From Corynebacterium falsenii (GTDB lineage Bacteria; Actinomycetota; Actinomycetes; Mycobacteriales; Mycobacteriaceae): DNA of 64,000 nt. The translations under genes and the position numbers were made by a program. Shown here piece after piece: positions 45,742 through 56,192 of this stretch. Position 1 is the first letter of the stretch; the number at the start of each line of letters is the position of its first letter. Below the pieces are notes generated by a model that saw nothing but the letters and a program-made list of their open reading frames with translations, searched no databases and had not been told where the DNA came from. The DNA is taken from the NCBI GenBank assembly GCA_001054945.1, contig JVKJ01000005.1, positions 372,001-436,000 on the forward strand, read 5' to 3'.

Positions 45742-47259
45742 CTATCCCAGCTTCTTGGCTATCAGCTGGTTGACCTGACCCGGGTCAGCCTTACCCTTCG
45801 TTGCCTTCATCACTGCCCCCACGATGGCACCGGTCACCTTCTTGTTTCCAGCCCGATACTTCTCCACAATATCGGGGTTTGCAGCCAGCGCATCGTCCAC
45901 GGCTGCCTCGATGGCGCCGTCATCGCGCACGACTTCGAGGCCACGCTTCTCCACGACCTCATCGACATCGCCCTCGCCCTCGAGCACGCCGTCCACTGCC
46001 TTTCGAGCCAGCTTGTTCGTCAGCTTGCCCTCCTTCACCAAGGCAGCCACCCGCGCGACCTGCTGTGGGGAAATGTTCAGATTATCCAGTTCCACACCGG
46101 CTTCATTCGCCTTCTGGGCCAAGTAGGCAACCCACCATGAGCGTGCTTCCGACGGGGTAGCTCCGGCCTCCACCGTGTCCACGATGACATCCAGGGCACC
46201 TGCGTTGACCAGGTCGCGCATCTCTTCGTCCTTCAGGCCCCACTCTTCCTGAATGCGCGCGCGACGGATCCACGGCATCTCTGGCAGGGTTGCGCGGATC
46301 TCCTCGACCCATTCCTCCGGCGCCAAGACCGGGGGCAGGTCCGGGTCATTGAAGTAGCGGTAATCCGCCATCGTTTCTTTGGGACGCCCCTTCGACGTGG
46401 TGCCGTCCGTCTCCTGATAGTGGCGCGTCTCTTGGACGATCTCGACATCATTGACCAGACATGCGGCTTGGCGCTGCATCTCGAAGCGCACCGCTTGTTC
46501 CACGGACTTCAGGGAATTGATGTTCTTCGTCTCGGTCCGGGTACCAAACTCGGTCGCGTCCTTGTCGCGCAGGGAGAGATTGGAATCCACGCGCATGGAA
46601 CCCTGATCCATGCGAGCATCAGACACGCCCAATGCCTTGACCAAGTCGCGAAGGGCAGACACGTATGCCTTGGCCACTTCCGGAGCCCGTTCGCCGGCGC
46701 CCTCAATCGGCTTGGTGACAATCTCGATCAATGGCACGCCCGCGCGGTTGCAATCCACCAGAGAGGTCGTCGCTCCATGGATTCGGCCATCGGCACCGCC
46801 CAGGTGGGTCAGCTTGCCCGTGTCTTCCTCCATGTGAGCGCGCTCGATCTCAACGCGCCATTCCGTGCCGTCCTCCAGCACCACATCGAGGTAGCCGTCG
46901 TGGGCAATCGGCTCATCGTACTGGCTGATCTGGTAGTTCTTCGGCTGGTCCGGGTAAAAGTAATTCTTGCGGGCGAAGCGGGAGTAGGGGGCGATCTCAC
47001 AGTTCAACGCCAGGCCGATCTTGATGGCCCATTCCACCCCCTGCTTGTTCACCACCGGCAGTCCTCCCGGCAAGCCCAGGCTGCACGGGTCAACATTCGT
47101 GTTCGGGGCGTCTCCAAACTCTGCGGACGAAGCGGAAAACATCTTCGTCTTCGTCGCTAGCTCGACGTGCACTTCCATACCCATGACCGGGTCGAAGCGC
47201 TCCAACACGTCATCAAAATCCATTACGTCATCTGAGTAGTCGTACACCGGGGCAGTCAT
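45742..47259 (-). CDS. gatB: Asp/Glu-tRNA amidotransferase subunit B
   Basis: GatB is the kinase and tRNA-binding subunit of GatCAB, which converts Glu-tRNA-Gln (and Asp-tRNA-Asn) to the amide form. The 505-residue protein has [19 protein letters not shown] at the N-terminus and the [16 protein letters not shown] and [16 protein letters not shown] blocks typical of the family, with a C-terminal helical and YqeY-like tRNA-binding tail. The start ATG at 47259 gives [15 protein letters not shown]. It lies 49 bases after pfkA, away from gatC and gatA, as in other corynebacteria. Confidence 0.96.
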   Translation of the reverse strand: MTAPVYDYSDDVMDFDDVLERFDPVMGMEVHVELATKTKMFSASSAEFGDAPNTNVDPCSLGLPGGLPVVNKQGVEWAIKIGLALNCEIAPYSRFARKNYFYPDQPKNYQISQYDEPIAHDGYLDVVLEDGTEWRVEIERAHMEEDTGKLTHLGGADGRIHGATTSLVDCNRAGVPLIEIVTKPIEGAGERAPEVAKAYVSALRDLVKALGVSDARMDQGSMRVDSNLSLRDKDATEFGTRTETKNINSLKSVEQAVRFEMQRQAACLVNDVEIVQETRHYQETDGTTSKGRPKETMADYRYFNDPDLPPVLAPEEWVEEIRATLPEMPWIRRARIQEEWGLKDEEMRDLVNAGALDVIVDTVEAGATPSEARSWWVAYLAQKANEAGVELDNLNISPQQVARVAALVKEGKLTNKLARKAVDGVLEGEGDVDEVVEKRGLEVVRDDGAIEAAVDDALAANPDIVEKYRAGNKKVTGAIVGAVMKATKGKADPGQVNQLIAKKLG

Positions 47260-47308
47260 GGCCAACAGTCTAATGGGAGCCCGCTGCGAGCGCCCATGTA
47301 CCCCCTCG

Positions 47309-48337
47309 CTACCCCAGCATGGATTTCGCCGTCGCATAGCGACGTTCCGGTACCCGCTTGAGCTCACCGACGGCCTCATCGAAACCGATCAGCTCGATGT
47401 GGCCATCCTGCAACGCAGTGACGGTTCCGAACTGCTCATTCATCGCCGCCTTGGCGGCGTTCACACCGAATCGGGTGGCGAGCACACGGTCGAAGGCTGT
47501 CGGGGTGCCGCCGCGTTGAATATGCCCCAACACCGTGGATCGCACATCGATCTCCATCCGAGCTTCGATCTCTTTCGCGATCTTGTGGGACATGCCCTGA
47601 AGCTTGACGTGACCAAACTGGTCGACCTCTTCTTTCTCCTGAGGCATGGTCCCCTCTTTCGGCACTGCGCCTTCAGCGACCACGATGATCCCGTACTTCT
47701 CCCCCAGCTGGAATCTCCGCTCCATCTTGCGGCACACCTCCGAGATGTCGAAGGGCTCCTCGGGAATCAAAATGTCGTGCGCCCCGCCAGCCATTCCCGC
47801 GTGCAGCGCAATCCACCCCACGTGCCGCCCCATGACCTCGACGATCATGACCCGGTCATGAGATTCGGCGGTCGTGTGCAGTCGATCGATGGCGTCGGTG
47901 GCCACCGCTACTGCGGTATCGAACCCGAATGTGTATTCGGTGCCGTTGACGTCGTTGTCAATTGTTTTAGGGACGCCAACGACTGGCACGCCGTTGTCAT
48001 GCAAGAACTTGGCGCCCTTGAGGGTCCCCTCGCCGCCAATGGGGATCAGTGCGTCGATCTCCGCATCTGCGAGGTTGGCCTTGACCTGCTCAATTCCAGC
48101 CTTGAATTTGTCAGGGTGCAGCCGACCCGTTCCTAAGATGGTGCCGCCCCGGCGCAAGATCCGGTCGATGAATGCATCGTCATACAGCTGTACGCGACGA
48201 TCTTCCAACAGGCCCTGCCACCCGTCCTCAAACCCCACCACCGTGGAGCCATTGCCCGCGGCGGTTCGCACGACGGCTCGAATGACGGCGTTCAGCCCTG
48301 GGCAATCTCCACCACTGGTCAAGGTTGCGATACGCAT
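47309..48337 (-). CDS. pfkA: 6-phosphofructokinase
   Basis: PfkA phosphorylates fructose 6-phosphate in glycolysis. The 342-residue protein begins [20 protein letters not shown] and carries [32 protein letters not shown] and [18 protein letters not shown] and PKTIDND rather than GGDGS and PGTIDND place it in the actinobacterial group that includes both ATP- and pyrophosphate-using enzymes; the close C. glutamicum enzyme is treated as ATP-dependent. The start is three bases after the MFS stop, so it may be transcribed with the NUDIX and MFS genes. Confidence 0.95.
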   Translation of the reverse strand: MRIATLTSGGDCPGLNAVIRAVVRTAAGNGSTVVGFEDGWQGLLEDRRVQLYDDAFIDRILRRGGTILGTGRLHPDKFKAGIEQVKANLADAEIDALIPIGGEGTLKGAKFLHDNGVPVVGVPKTIDNDVNGTEYTFGFDTAVAVATDAIDRLHTTAESHDRVMIVEVMGRHVGWIALHAGMAGGAHDILIPEEPFDISEVCRKMERRFQLGEKYGIIVVAEGAVPKEGTMPQEKEEVDQFGHVKLQGMSHKIAKEIEARMEIDVRSTVLGHIQRGGTPTAFDRVLATRFGVNAAKAAMNEQFGTVTALQDGHIELIGFDEAVGELKRVPERRYATAKSMLG

Positions 48338-48340
48338 GGG

Positions 48341-49744
48341 TCAAAGCTTAGCCCGACCATGGCGAGCCTGCCATGCAGCTACCGCACCGATAACCAGGAC
48401 GATGACGGCTGGGATCAGTGCCTCACCGAACGCCGACGCACTGCCGTTCGTTGCCACCACGCGGGATTGCATCACAGCGCCGATGACGGCGGATCCGGTC
48501 ACGGCGCCCAGCTGGCGCATCGTGTTGTATGCACCAGAGCCCGCGCCTGCCTGCCGGGCTGGGAGGTCGCGCAGGGTCATGGTCGAATTGGGCGTCCACA
48601 CCCCGGAGTGCCCCAGTCCCATCACAACCATGGGGACGAAAATCCACGCGAGCCCCACTCCGGGCCGCATCACGACAACCAGGAGAGCAATGGCGGTCGC
48701 CATGGTAAGGAATCCGATGGTGGCCACCGGGCGCGGATCGATGCGATCCACCAGTCGCCCGACGAAGGGTGCGAGAACGGTGGAAATGATGGAGGTGGGC
48801 ACCATGACCATGCCGGAGGCGAGGGCGCTCATGCCGTGAACTTCTTGCAAGAAGATCATGATTGGCAAGTTCATTCCCGCCGAGGTAAAGCCCATGGCGA
48901 CGATTCCGATGTTGCCGTAGCTGAAGTCCCGGTGGTTGAACAGCTCCAAGGGAAGCAATGGTTCATTGCCGCTCCCGGAGAGGTGCTTCTGGCGGCGCAG
49001 GAAAAGGTAAGTGATGATCGCGCCGGCCGCGAGCATCACCCAGATCCACCACGCCCAGTGCGCCGATTCGCCCTGCAGAATTGCGAAAACAAACGCAAAC
49101 ATGGCGAGCATGGACAGGATCATCGACTGTCCGTCGATCGGCCGAGGTAGTGGCTTAAAGCGCGGAACCCACGCGGCCACCGTGATCACAGAAATGATTC
49201 CGATCGGGATGTTGACGAAGAAGATCCACTGCCAACTCCACAACGTCGTAATCACCCCACCTGCAACCGGTCCGGACATGGTGGACAGCCCGGCGGTCGC
49301 TCCCCAAATGCCCAAGGCTGCACCGCGCTTTTCACGAGGGAAGATTCGGTTAATCACACTCATCGTCTGCGGCGTGAGCAGTGCGGCACCAAGCCCCTGC
49401 AGCGCGCGGCTGATGATGAGCATCTCGATGGAGCTGGACAGGCCGCAGGCCAGGGACATGACTGTGAAGAGTGTCATGCCCGCGATATAGACATTCTTCG
49501 GACCATAACGGTCGCCCAACCGGCCGGTGACCAGCAGTGGGACGGCGAAGAACAAGAGATAAACGGACGTTACCCACACGACTTGGCTGTAACTGGCCTC
49601 GAGATCGTGCTGAAAGGCTGGTGTCGCTACAGCCACGATTGTTTGATCCAACAGGATCATGAAGAAACCGATGCACAAAGCAATCAGTGCTCGCCACGCC
49701 TCCCCTGCTGGCAATGGCATCTGCGGGTACGTCTTTTGTTTCAA
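48341..49744 (-). CDS. DHA2-type MFS multidrug transporter
   Basis: A 467-residue transporter with 14 predicted helices, typical of the EmrB/QacA branch. ILLDQTIVAVATPAFQHDL in helix 1, LLVTGRLGDRYGPKNVYIAG in loop 2-3 and the motif C-like GPVAGGVI in helix 5 are diagnostic. It probably exports drugs or metabolites by proton antiport. TTG at 49744 was chosen because AGGA lies at good distance and its last bases overlap the stop of the NUDIX gene (TTGA), implying coupling; an ATG at 49720 has no ribosome site. It ends three bases before pfkA. Confidence 0.85.
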   Translation of the reverse strand: MKQKTYPQMPLPAGEAWRALIALCIGFFMILLDQTIVAVATPAFQHDLEASYSQVVWVTSVYLLFFAVPLLVTGRLGDRYGPKNVYIAGMTLFTVMSLACGLSSSIEMLIISRALQGLGAALLTPQTMSVINRIFPREKRGAALGIWGATAGLSTMSGPVAGGVITTLWSWQWIFFVNIPIGIISVITVAAWVPRFKPLPRPIDGQSMILSMLAMFAFVFAILQGESAHWAWWIWVMLAAGAIITYLFLRRQKHLSGSGNEPLLPLELFNHRDFSYGNIGIVAMGFTSAGMNLPIMIFLQEVHGMSALASGMVMVPTSIISTVLAPFVGRLVDRIDPRPVATIGFLTMATAIALLVVVMRPGVGLAWIFVPMVVMGLGHSGVWTPNSTMTLRDLPARQAGAGSGAYNTMRQLGAVTGSAVIGAVMQSRVVATNGSASAFGEALIPAVIVLVIGAVAAWQARHGRAKL

Positions 49745-50421
49745 ATTAGTTTTCCTAACTGTTTTTTCACATCGGGCAATGATGCTTGGAACTCGGGCAT
49801 GAGGTTCAGCTCTTCTAAACGATCCAACGGCCGCCACTCAAGATCGGCAGACTCTTCCGTGGGGTCCAGTTCCAAGGCACGAGAAGCACGCGCCAATACC
49901 GTCGTATATGTCCACTCCTTCACCGTGTGATCGGGAACTGCCCACCAATATGTCCCGCCGAGGCCGAAAATGGCATAGCCCTGGTGCTGCGGGTGGTGAA
50001 TCGGCCTTTCGCGTAGGGCTTTCCGCACATCTCCGCCCGCGCCGAGCACGTCGCTGATCGGCTCCAAATATTTCAGGTCGTCCTCGGAGAAATTCTGGCG
50101 CCGCTCCACATGATCAATCGGCACCCGGCACGTCACCATGGTGTCCAATACCTCCAGGTCCGCACCACGAATCCCTGTTTCCTCCCAGGTCTCCCGGACA
50201 GCAGCCTGTTCAGGCGTCTCGCCCCCGTCAATCGCTCCGCCAGGCAAAGCCCACGTTCCGCCGCGATTAGTCCAGGTGGCGCGATGCTGCATCAGCACCA
50301 GCGGGGACAAGGGCGAATCTGCCCCTTCCGTTGTGAAGAGGAACAGTCCCGCTGCGCCGAGTGTTCCCCAGCGCCGAGAACCATCTTCTCCTATTGCAAA
50401 TCCATCCCCTGAAGTGGTCAT
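49741..50421 (-). CDS. NUDIX hydrolase
   Basis: A 226-residue protein with a clear NUDIX box, GGAIDGGETPEQAAVRETWE followed by ETGI (about residues 60-85). The family hydrolyses nucleoside diphosphates linked to another group, often for housecleaning. The segment before the box (VLMQHRATWTNRGGTWALPG) is of the MutT/8-oxo-dGTPase-like type, but the substrate is not determined. ATG at 50421 gives MTTSGDGFAIGEDGS. It overlaps the MFS gene by four bases and is the first gene of the apparent NUDIX-MFS-pfkA operon. Confidence 0.87.
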   Translation of the reverse strand: MTTSGDGFAIGEDGSRRWGTLGAAGLFLFTTEGADSPLSPLVLMQHRATWTNRGGTWALPGGAIDGGETPEQAAVRETWEETGIRGADLEVLDTMVTCRVPIDHVERRQNFSEDDLKYLEPISDVLGAGGDVRKALRERPIHHPQHQGYAIFGLGGTYWWAVPDHTVKEWTYTTVLARASRALELDPTEESADLEWRPLDRLEELNLMPEFQASLPDVKKQLGKLI

Positions 50422-50500
50422 GCAGTACAGCCTACGCTGAAAGCCCGCCACCAAACCCCGGCGGGCGCCTGAGTACTCTAGCGTTTCGCGCTACGTGGCG

Positions 50501-52006
50501 CTAGGCACGCCCTGCTTCAAAAGCAGCCCCCACCCGGTACAAACGGTCGTCACCGTGCGCCGGCCCCATCAGCTGCAGGCCGGTCGGGAGGTTGGAGTCG
50601 CTGGCCAAGCCACCTGGCACGGACATGCCACAGACCCCGGCCAAATTCAACGGAAGGGTGAACAGATCGAACATGTACATCGCCAGCGGATCCTCCGCCT
50701 TCTCGCCCAGCTTGAACGCCGTAGACGGGGTCGTGGGCGCAGCGATGACATCGACCTTGTCATACGCTGCTGCGAAGTCCTGCGCGATCAAGTTGCGTAC
50801 GCGCTGTGCCTGGAGGTAGTAGGCATCGTAGTACCCCACGGACAGAGCGTAAGTCCCCAGCATGATGCGGCGCTTCACCTCGGGTCCGAAGCCTGCCGCA
50901 CGGGTCAAGCTCATGACCTCGTCGGCAGAATGGGTGCCGTCGTCGCCCTGGCGCTGGCCGTATCTCATCCCATCGAAGCGGGCGAGGTTTGAGCTCACCT
51001 CACACGGGAGGATCAGGTAGTAGGCATTCAGCGCGTGGTCAAAGTTGGGGCAATCGATCTCCACGAGCTCCGCCCCCTGGCTCTCCAGTTGGCTGAGATT
51101 GCTGCGATATGCCTCAAGAACGCCCGGTTGGAAGGCCTCGGGGCGCTCGAATTGCTTGATCACGCCAACCTTCGTGCCCTTCAGGTCGCCGTTGGCGCCG
51201 TCTCGAGCAGCCGCGACAACGTCAGGGATCTCTCGGCGGGACGACGTGGAATCGTTGGCGTCATGACCTGCGATGACCTGGTGCAACAGCGCTGTGTCCA
51301 GCACGGTCCGGGCAGTCGGCCCACCCTGGTCGAGGGAAGAGGCGCAAGCAACCAGTCCGTAGCGGGACACGGTACCGTACGTGGGCTTCACGCCCACGGT
51401 GTTCGTCAATGCAGCGGGCTGGCGGATCGAGCCGCCGGTATCCGTGCCGATAGCCAGCGGTGCCATCCCGGAAGCCAATGCTGCGGAGGAGCCACCACCC
51501 GATCCGCCTGGGGTCCGGTCCAGATCCCATGGGTTGCGGGTCGGCCCATATGCAGAGTTTTCCGTTGAGGAGCCCATGGCGAACTCGTCCATGTTGGTCT
51601 TCCCCAGGATCGGGATCCCTGCGGCGCGCAGGCGCATGGTCACCGTGGCGTCATAAGGGCTGCGGTACCCCTCCAGCATCTTCGAGGCGCAGGTCGTGGG
51701 CGCATCGGTCGTGGTAAAGACATCCTTCAGCGCAAGGGGGACGCCAGCCAAGGCGCTCGTGGGCTCAACCCCGGCGGCCAGCGCTTCGTCCACGTTCGTC
51801 GCCGCGGCGATGGCTTCATCGGCCCCGACGTGCAAAAAGGCATTAATCTTCCCGTCGATCTCGCCAATGCGGTCCAAATGCGCCTGGGTCACTTCTACGG
51901 AGCTAATCTCCCGCGAGTGAATCTTTTCCACAAGTTCCGCGGCGGTCCAGGTGGTGTAGTCGTCGTCTGTGCGCTCGCCCACCGTCAAGCGTTCTGGTGC
52001 AGTCAT
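50501..52006 (-). CDS. gatA: Asp/Glu-tRNA amidotransferase subunit A
   Basis: GatA releases ammonia from glutamine for the GatCAB reaction. The 501-residue amidase-signature protein has the catalytic Lys in [10 protein letters not shown], the Gly/Ser-rich signature [19 protein letters not shown] and the cis-Ser/Ser pair in [12 protein letters not shown]. The start ATG at 52006 gives [17 protein letters not shown]; the frame upstream is antisense-like noise. It follows gatC by 67 bases on the same strand. Confidence 0.96.
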   Translation of the reverse strand: MTAPERLTVGERTDDDYTTWTAAELVEKIHSREISSVEVTQAHLDRIGEIDGKINAFLHVGADEAIAAATNVDEALAAGVEPTSALAGVPLALKDVFTTTDAPTTCASKMLEGYRSPYDATVTMRLRAAGIPILGKTNMDEFAMGSSTENSAYGPTRNPWDLDRTPGGSGGGSSAALASGMAPLAIGTDTGGSIRQPAALTNTVGVKPTYGTVSRYGLVACASSLDQGGPTARTVLDTALLHQVIAGHDANDSTSSRREIPDVVAAARDGANGDLKGTKVGVIKQFERPEAFQPGVLEAYRSNLSQLESQGAELVEIDCPNFDHALNAYYLILPCEVSSNLARFDGMRYGQRQGDDGTHSADEVMSLTRAAGFGPEVKRRIMLGTYALSVGYYDAYYLQAQRVRNLIAQDFAAAYDKVDVIAAPTTPSTAFKLGEKAEDPLAMYMFDLFTLPLNLAGVCGMSVPGGLASDSNLPTGLQLMGPAHGDDRLYRVGAAFEAGRA

Positions 52007-52073
52007 AAGTGTCCTTGTGTCCCCTCGGTCAGTACTTGAGAATGTTGTTTTCCACCGCTGTCGGCCGCGACAG

Positions 52074-52379
52074 CTAGTCGCTGAGGATCTGCGGCACCTT
52101 GAACCGCTGGTCCTCGCTATCCGGGGCCTGGTCGAGTGCCTGCTCGGCGTCCAAGGTGGGGACGACCACATCTTCGCGCATCACTGACACCTCGCCGTCC
52201 ACGTTTTGCGTCGGGTGGCTGAGGGGTTTGACATCGGAGGTGTCCACTTCCTGGATGGCAGCCACGTGATCGACAATCCCGTCGATCTGGGCGGCATATT
52301 CCGTCAGTTCGTCATCGGACAGCTGCAGGCGGGCTAGCTTAGCCAAGTGGGCTACATCGTCGCGGGAAATTTCAGACAT
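52074..52379 (-). CDS. gatC: Asp/Glu-tRNA amidotransferase subunit C
   Basis: GatC is the 101-residue small subunit that wraps around GatA and joins it to GatB. It begins [20 protein letters not shown] and contains [12 protein letters not shown] and [11 protein letters not shown], typical of the family. It is the first gene of the gatC-gatA pair and is divergent from the ACT-domain gene. Confidence 0.95.
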   Translation of the reverse strand: MSEISRDDVAHLAKLARLQLSDDELTEYAAQIDGIVDHVAAIQEVDTSDVKPLSHPTQNVDGEVSVMREDVVVPTLDAEQALDQAPDSEDQRFKVPQILSD

Positions 52380-52441
52380 GCCCCCACAATAGTCAAGCGA
52401 TCCCGTCCCGTTGTGAGGAGGCCAGGGCTACACTATTTGCC

Positions 52442-53104
52442 ATGTCCTTCCTGATGCGCGTGCGCCTTCCCGACGTTCCCGGCACCCTTGGCCTCTTGGC
52501 CGCAGCTCTGGGAGCGGTGGATGGCGACATCCGCGGAGTGGACATCGTGGCCCATGAAGTGGACGGCACCGTGGTCGATGACATCGTCGTCATCATCCCC
52601 TCGGGCCGCCTTCCCGATGCCCTGATCACCGCAGCCCAGGAGCTCGACGGAGTATTCGTTGACTCGATCCGCCCGTATTCCGGCACCATCGATCGGAGAG
52701 GGCAGGTCAAGATGTTGTCCGATGTGGCTACAAGGCGAGGCGATGGGCACGCCGCACTGGACAAGATGATGGAAACGCTCCCTCAGTCGATGACCGTCGG
52801 TTGGGCCATCGTGTTGGAGGACAACAATGGCGTGCGCCGCGTCACCGCCTCCACCGCGGCTCCGGAGGACAACGGCGAGACCTTAGACGTCACTCCTGTG
52901 ACGGAAGCCCGCGTTCTCAACCCCGAGCGAGAGGGGTGGATCCCCGATTCCTGGAGTGTGTTGGAGACTGCCCTGGCGGCCACGCCCATTCAGGGAACGG
53001 ATCTGCTCCTGGTCATTGGGCGCCCGGGTGGCCCCGATTTCTTGCTGGGTGAGGTCGAGCACCTTCGCCAGCTGGGCACCATTGTGGGCGCCTTCTTCAG
53101 CTAG
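52442..53104 (+). CDS. ACT-domain protein
   Basis: A 220-residue protein with an N-terminal ACT domain (about 1-75: MSFLMRVRLPDVPGTLGLLA, followed by VDGTVVDDIVVIIP). The C-terminal two thirds are not recognised and could be a GAF-like or degenerate ACT region. ACT domains bind amino acids and regulate, so a sensor role is plausible. It is divergent from gatC and convergent with ilvA, as in related corynebacteria where a similar gene neighbours gatC. Confidence 0.78.
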   Translation: MSFLMRVRLPDVPGTLGLLAAALGAVDGDIRGVDIVAHEVDGTVVDDIVVIIPSGRLPDALITAAQELDGVFVDSIRPYSGTIDRRGQVKMLSDVATRRGDGHAALDKMMETLPQSMTVGWAIVLEDNNGVRRVTASTAAPEDNGETLDVTPVTEARVLNPEREGWIPDSWSVLETALAATPIQGTDLLLVIGRPGGPDFLLGEVEHLRQLGTIVGAFFS

Positions 53105-53136
53105 CCTCAGCTATCCTCTGATAGTCCCAAGCACCA

Positions 53137-53154
53137 CAGACCTCTCCAGGTCTG
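53137..53154. terminator. hairpin between convergent ACT-domain gene and ilvA
   Basis: CAGACCT and AGGTCTG form a perfect 7-bp stem with a CTCC loop between the two stop codons. There is no T run; it may serve both genes. Confidence 0.5.
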
Positions 53155-53205
53155 GTGGCGGCCCGCCCTGGTTGTCTCTCGCGCTGAGGTAGCCTTCCCC
53201 CGCTG

Positions 53206-54753
53206 CTACTTGGCTCCCTTGCCCGCTGGCGAGACGAAGAACTCATATGCTGGGCTATCACTCACATCGGAGCAGTGGTATCCCAGCTCTCCAAGGTGCC
53301 GGGAAAAGTCCTCGTCCCCAGCGACATTCTCAAAGCTCGCCAGCACACGCCCATAGTCCATGCCGAAGCTCCGGTAGTGGAACGTCGTGACGTTCCACTG
53401 CGTCCCCAGCACTGTCAGGAAGTGCTGCAGCGCGCCTGGGTGCTCGGGGAATTCGAAGGAGAACACACTCTCTGTGACTGACTCCATGGGCCGCCCGCCG
53501 ACCATGTAGCGAACGTGTTCCTTCGCAACATCGTCATCAGACAAGTCCACGACCCCGTATCCCGCGTTGCGCAGGTCCTGGGCAATTTCGCGCCGCTCCC
53601 GTTCCCCTCCCTTCAGTTGGACGCCAACGAAAATGCGTGCCGGCTCTCCCTCAGCGCGCGAGTCCACACGGTAGCTGAACTCCGTCACCGCCCGTTGTCC
53701 AAGGACCTTGACGAAATCAAGGAAGCTCCCCTTCACTTCGGGGATGCTCACGCCGAAGATCGCTTCGCCGCCCTCGCCCAGCTCCGCTCGCTCGGAGACG
53801 TATCGCAACGAGTGGAAGTTGAGGTTGGCGCCGGAGAGTACGTGGACGAGGACTTCATCCTCGACGTCGTGCGCCACCACATATTTCTTCAAACCTGCCA
53901 GCGATACGGCGCCCGAGGGCTCGGCGATCGCACGTGTGTCATCGAAAATGTCTTTGACTGCCGCGCTGATTTCATCCGAAGACACGGTGATCACGGCGTC
54001 CAAAAATTCTTTGCAGAGGCGGAAGGTTTCGGACCCGATTTTCTTGACGGCGACCCCCTCCGCGAAAAGACTGACGTGTCCGAGTTCCACAGGCGCGCCG
54101 CCGTCGAGAGCGGCGGTGAGCCCCGCGGACTCCTCCGGTTCCACACCAATGACCTGGGTGGATGGGTTGAGCTGCTTCAACAACACGGCGACCCCGGCCG
54201 CGAGCCCGCCGCCTCCGACCGGGACGAATACACGGTCGACCTCGGGGCAGTCTTGGAAGATTTCCAACCCCACGGTTCCCTGACCGGCGATGACTGCTGG
54301 ATCGTCGAATGGCGGGACGAAGACCATTCCGTCTTCTTCGGAGAGCTCCTGCGCCTTGGTCTTGGCCTCGTCGAAGTTAGCTCCGTGCAAGAGGACCTCG
54401 CCGCCGAATCCGCGGACGGCATTGACCTTGATATCTGGGGTGGCGCGAGGCATGACAATGATCGTGCGGATGCCGAGCTCACGGCCAGACAGTGCAACGC
54501 CCTGCGCGTGGTTGCCAGCCGAGGCGGTGACCACTCCCCTGCGTTGTTCCTGCTCATCGAGTTGCGCCATTCGATTGAATGCGCCGCGGATCTTGAAGCT
54601 GTGGACGGGCTGGAGGTCCTCGCGCTTCACAAGAATTCTGTTGTTCAAGCGCCGGGACAAAGCGTCCATGTCCCCCAAGGCCGTGTGAGAGGCGGCCTGA
54701 TAGACCGGGGCGGACACGATATTGCGAAGGTAGTCAGCGGCGGAAGCAGGCAT
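53206..54753 (-). CDS. ilvA: biosynthetic threonine dehydratase, two-ACT (E. coli-like) type
   Basis: IlvA deaminates threonine to 2-oxobutyrate, the first step of isoleucine synthesis. The 515-residue protein has the PLP lysine in PVHSFKIRGAFNRM, the phosphate loop VPVGGGGLAAGVAVL and two C-terminal ACT-like domains (about 330-420 and 425-510; IPEVKGSFLDFVKVLG and FSFEFPEHPGALQHFL). Length and detailed sequence (GFGGEVLLHGANFDEAK, HVRYMVGGRP) follow enterobacterial IlvA rather than the 436-residue C. glutamicum enzyme, which has a single regulatory domain. It follows dctA by 11 bases. Transfer from a proteobacterium is possible. Confidence 0.93.
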   Translation of the reverse strand: MPASAADYLRNIVSAPVYQAASHTALGDMDALSRRLNNRILVKREDLQPVHSFKIRGAFNRMAQLDEQEQRRGVVTASAGNHAQGVALSGRELGIRTIIVMPRATPDIKVNAVRGFGGEVLLHGANFDEAKTKAQELSEEDGMVFVPPFDDPAVIAGQGTVGLEIFQDCPEVDRVFVPVGGGGLAAGVAVLLKQLNPSTQVIGVEPEESAGLTAALDGGAPVELGHVSLFAEGVAVKKIGSETFRLCKEFLDAVITVSSDEISAAVKDIFDDTRAIAEPSGAVSLAGLKKYVVAHDVEDEVLVHVLSGANLNFHSLRYVSERAELGEGGEAIFGVSIPEVKGSFLDFVKVLGQRAVTEFSYRVDSRAEGEPARIFVGVQLKGGERERREIAQDLRNAGYGVVDLSDDDVAKEHVRYMVGGRPMESVTESVFSFEFPEHPGALQHFLTVLGTQWNVTTFHYRSFGMDYGRVLASFENVAGDEDFSRHLGELGYHCSDVSDSPAYEFFVSPAGKGAK

Positions 54754-54764
54754 GTTTAGCCATG

Positions 54765-56192
54765 TTAATGCATGTCATCACCCGAACGGCGCAGGGAGTT
54801 CAAATCCGCTTGCGGGGTGGGCTGCAAGTGATCGGTCGCCGGGTTTTCCACGCTGGGGTATCGCAGGTCAACGCTGGAATCCTCGATGGTGGGGACATAG
54901 GGGTCCTTGCCATCGAGGACGCGGTAGACCTGGTCCTTGTCGATGGTCTTTGTCCAGGTACCCACCAGCAGAGTAGCCACAGAGTTGCCGGCGAAGTTCG
55001 TGAGCGCGCGCGCCTCGGACATGAAGCGATCCACGCCGACGATGATCCCCACGCCGTCGACCAGCTCAGGTCGGTGAGACTGAAGTCCAGCAGTGAGTGT
55101 GGCAATGCCCGCGCCAGAAACACCAGCGGCGCCCTTGGATGCGATGATCATGAACAACAACAGGCCGATTTGTTCGCCCATGTTCATGGGCATATTCATC
55201 GCATCGGACACGAAGATGGCGGACATGGTCAGGTAGATGGCCGTTCCATCCAAATTAAATGAGTAGCCGGTGGGAACGACGATGCCGACGGTGGCTTTGT
55301 CCACACCCAGGTGCTCCATCTTGCGCAGCAAGTTCGGCAGCGCAGATTCAGACGAGGAAGTAGCAAAGATCAGAAGGAACTCGCCGCCCAGGTACTTCAG
55401 CAGCTTGAAGATGTTGAAGCCCGTGAAAATCTTCAGCACTGACCCCAAGATGACGAAGATGAACAGCAGGCAGGTGATGTAGAAGGCCAACATGAGCAAG
55501 CCCAGTTGGAGCACGGCTCTGATGCCAGACTGGCCCACGGTGTTCGCGATGGCGCCGAAAGCGCCGATGGGTGCGAGCCAGAGGATCCAAGCCAGGAGCT
55601 TGAACATCAGCTTCTGCATCTGCGCTACAAAGTTCAGAATGGGCTCCCCTGCCTTGCCCATGGATTGAGTGGCGAAGCCCACGAGTAGGGCGATGAACAG
55701 GACTTGGAGGACCTGTTCCTTTTTGTCCGCACCGGTGAAGGCTCCGAAGAAGGAGGGCGGGACGATCTCATTGATGAATTTCTGGACAGCGCCCGGCTCT
55801 GCTTTGGCTGCCACCCCGGCGTGAAGCCCAGAGCCCGGCTGAATGAGGTTTCCCACCAGAAGCCCGATCGCCAGGGCAAACGTGGACATGGTGATGAAGT
55901 ACACCAGGGCGATGCCGCCTGCCTTACCCACGGAAGCAGCACTGCGCACCGAGCCAATGCCCAACACGATGGTGCAGAAAATGATCGGGCCGACCAGCAT
56001 GGTGATCAGCCGAATAAACGAATCTCCGAGGACCTTGAAGCTCTTGGCCAGATCAGGAGCGACCAGCCCGAAGATGATGCCGCCGATGACCGCTGCGATC
56101 ACGGCGATGTAAAGCCAGTGGGTATTGTCCCGGCGAGGCTTCTTCCGTTCGGCAATCGCTGGCCCCGACGAGGAGCTCACAGGTGAGGACAT
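54765..56192 (-). CDS. dctA: dicarboxylate/cation symporter (DctA-like)
   Basis: A 475-residue carrier of the dicarboxylate/amino acid:cation symporter family. SSSESALPNLL (hairpin 1), VPTGYSFNLDGTAIYLTM (helix 7 motif), SSKGAAGVSGAGI (hairpin 2) and GVDRFMSEARALTNFAGN (helix 8) match DctA more closely than glutamate carriers; the last motif is typical of C4-dicarboxylate transporters. It should import succinate, fumarate or malate. It lies directly upstream of ilvA on the same strand, although no functional link is obvious. Confidence 0.88.
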   Translation of the reverse strand: MSSPVSSSSGPAIAERKKPRRDNTHWLYIAVIAAVIGGIIFGLVAPDLAKSFKVLGDSFIRLITMLVGPIIFCTIVLGIGSVRSAASVGKAGGIALVYFITMSTFALAIGLLVGNLIQPGSGLHAGVAAKAEPGAVQKFINEIVPPSFFGAFTGADKKEQVLQVLFIALLVGFATQSMGKAGEPILNFVAQMQKLMFKLLAWILWLAPIGAFGAIANTVGQSGIRAVLQLGLLMLAFYITCLLFIFVILGSVLKIFTGFNIFKLLKYLGGEFLLIFATSSSESALPNLLRKMEHLGVDKATVGIVVPTGYSFNLDGTAIYLTMSAIFVSDAMNMPMNMGEQIGLLLFMIIASKGAAGVSGAGIATLTAGLQSHRPELVDGVGIIVGVDRFMSEARALTNFAGNSVATLLVGTWTKTIDKDQVYRVLDGKDPYVPTIEDSSVDLRYPSVENPATDHLQPTPQADLNSLRRSGDDMH

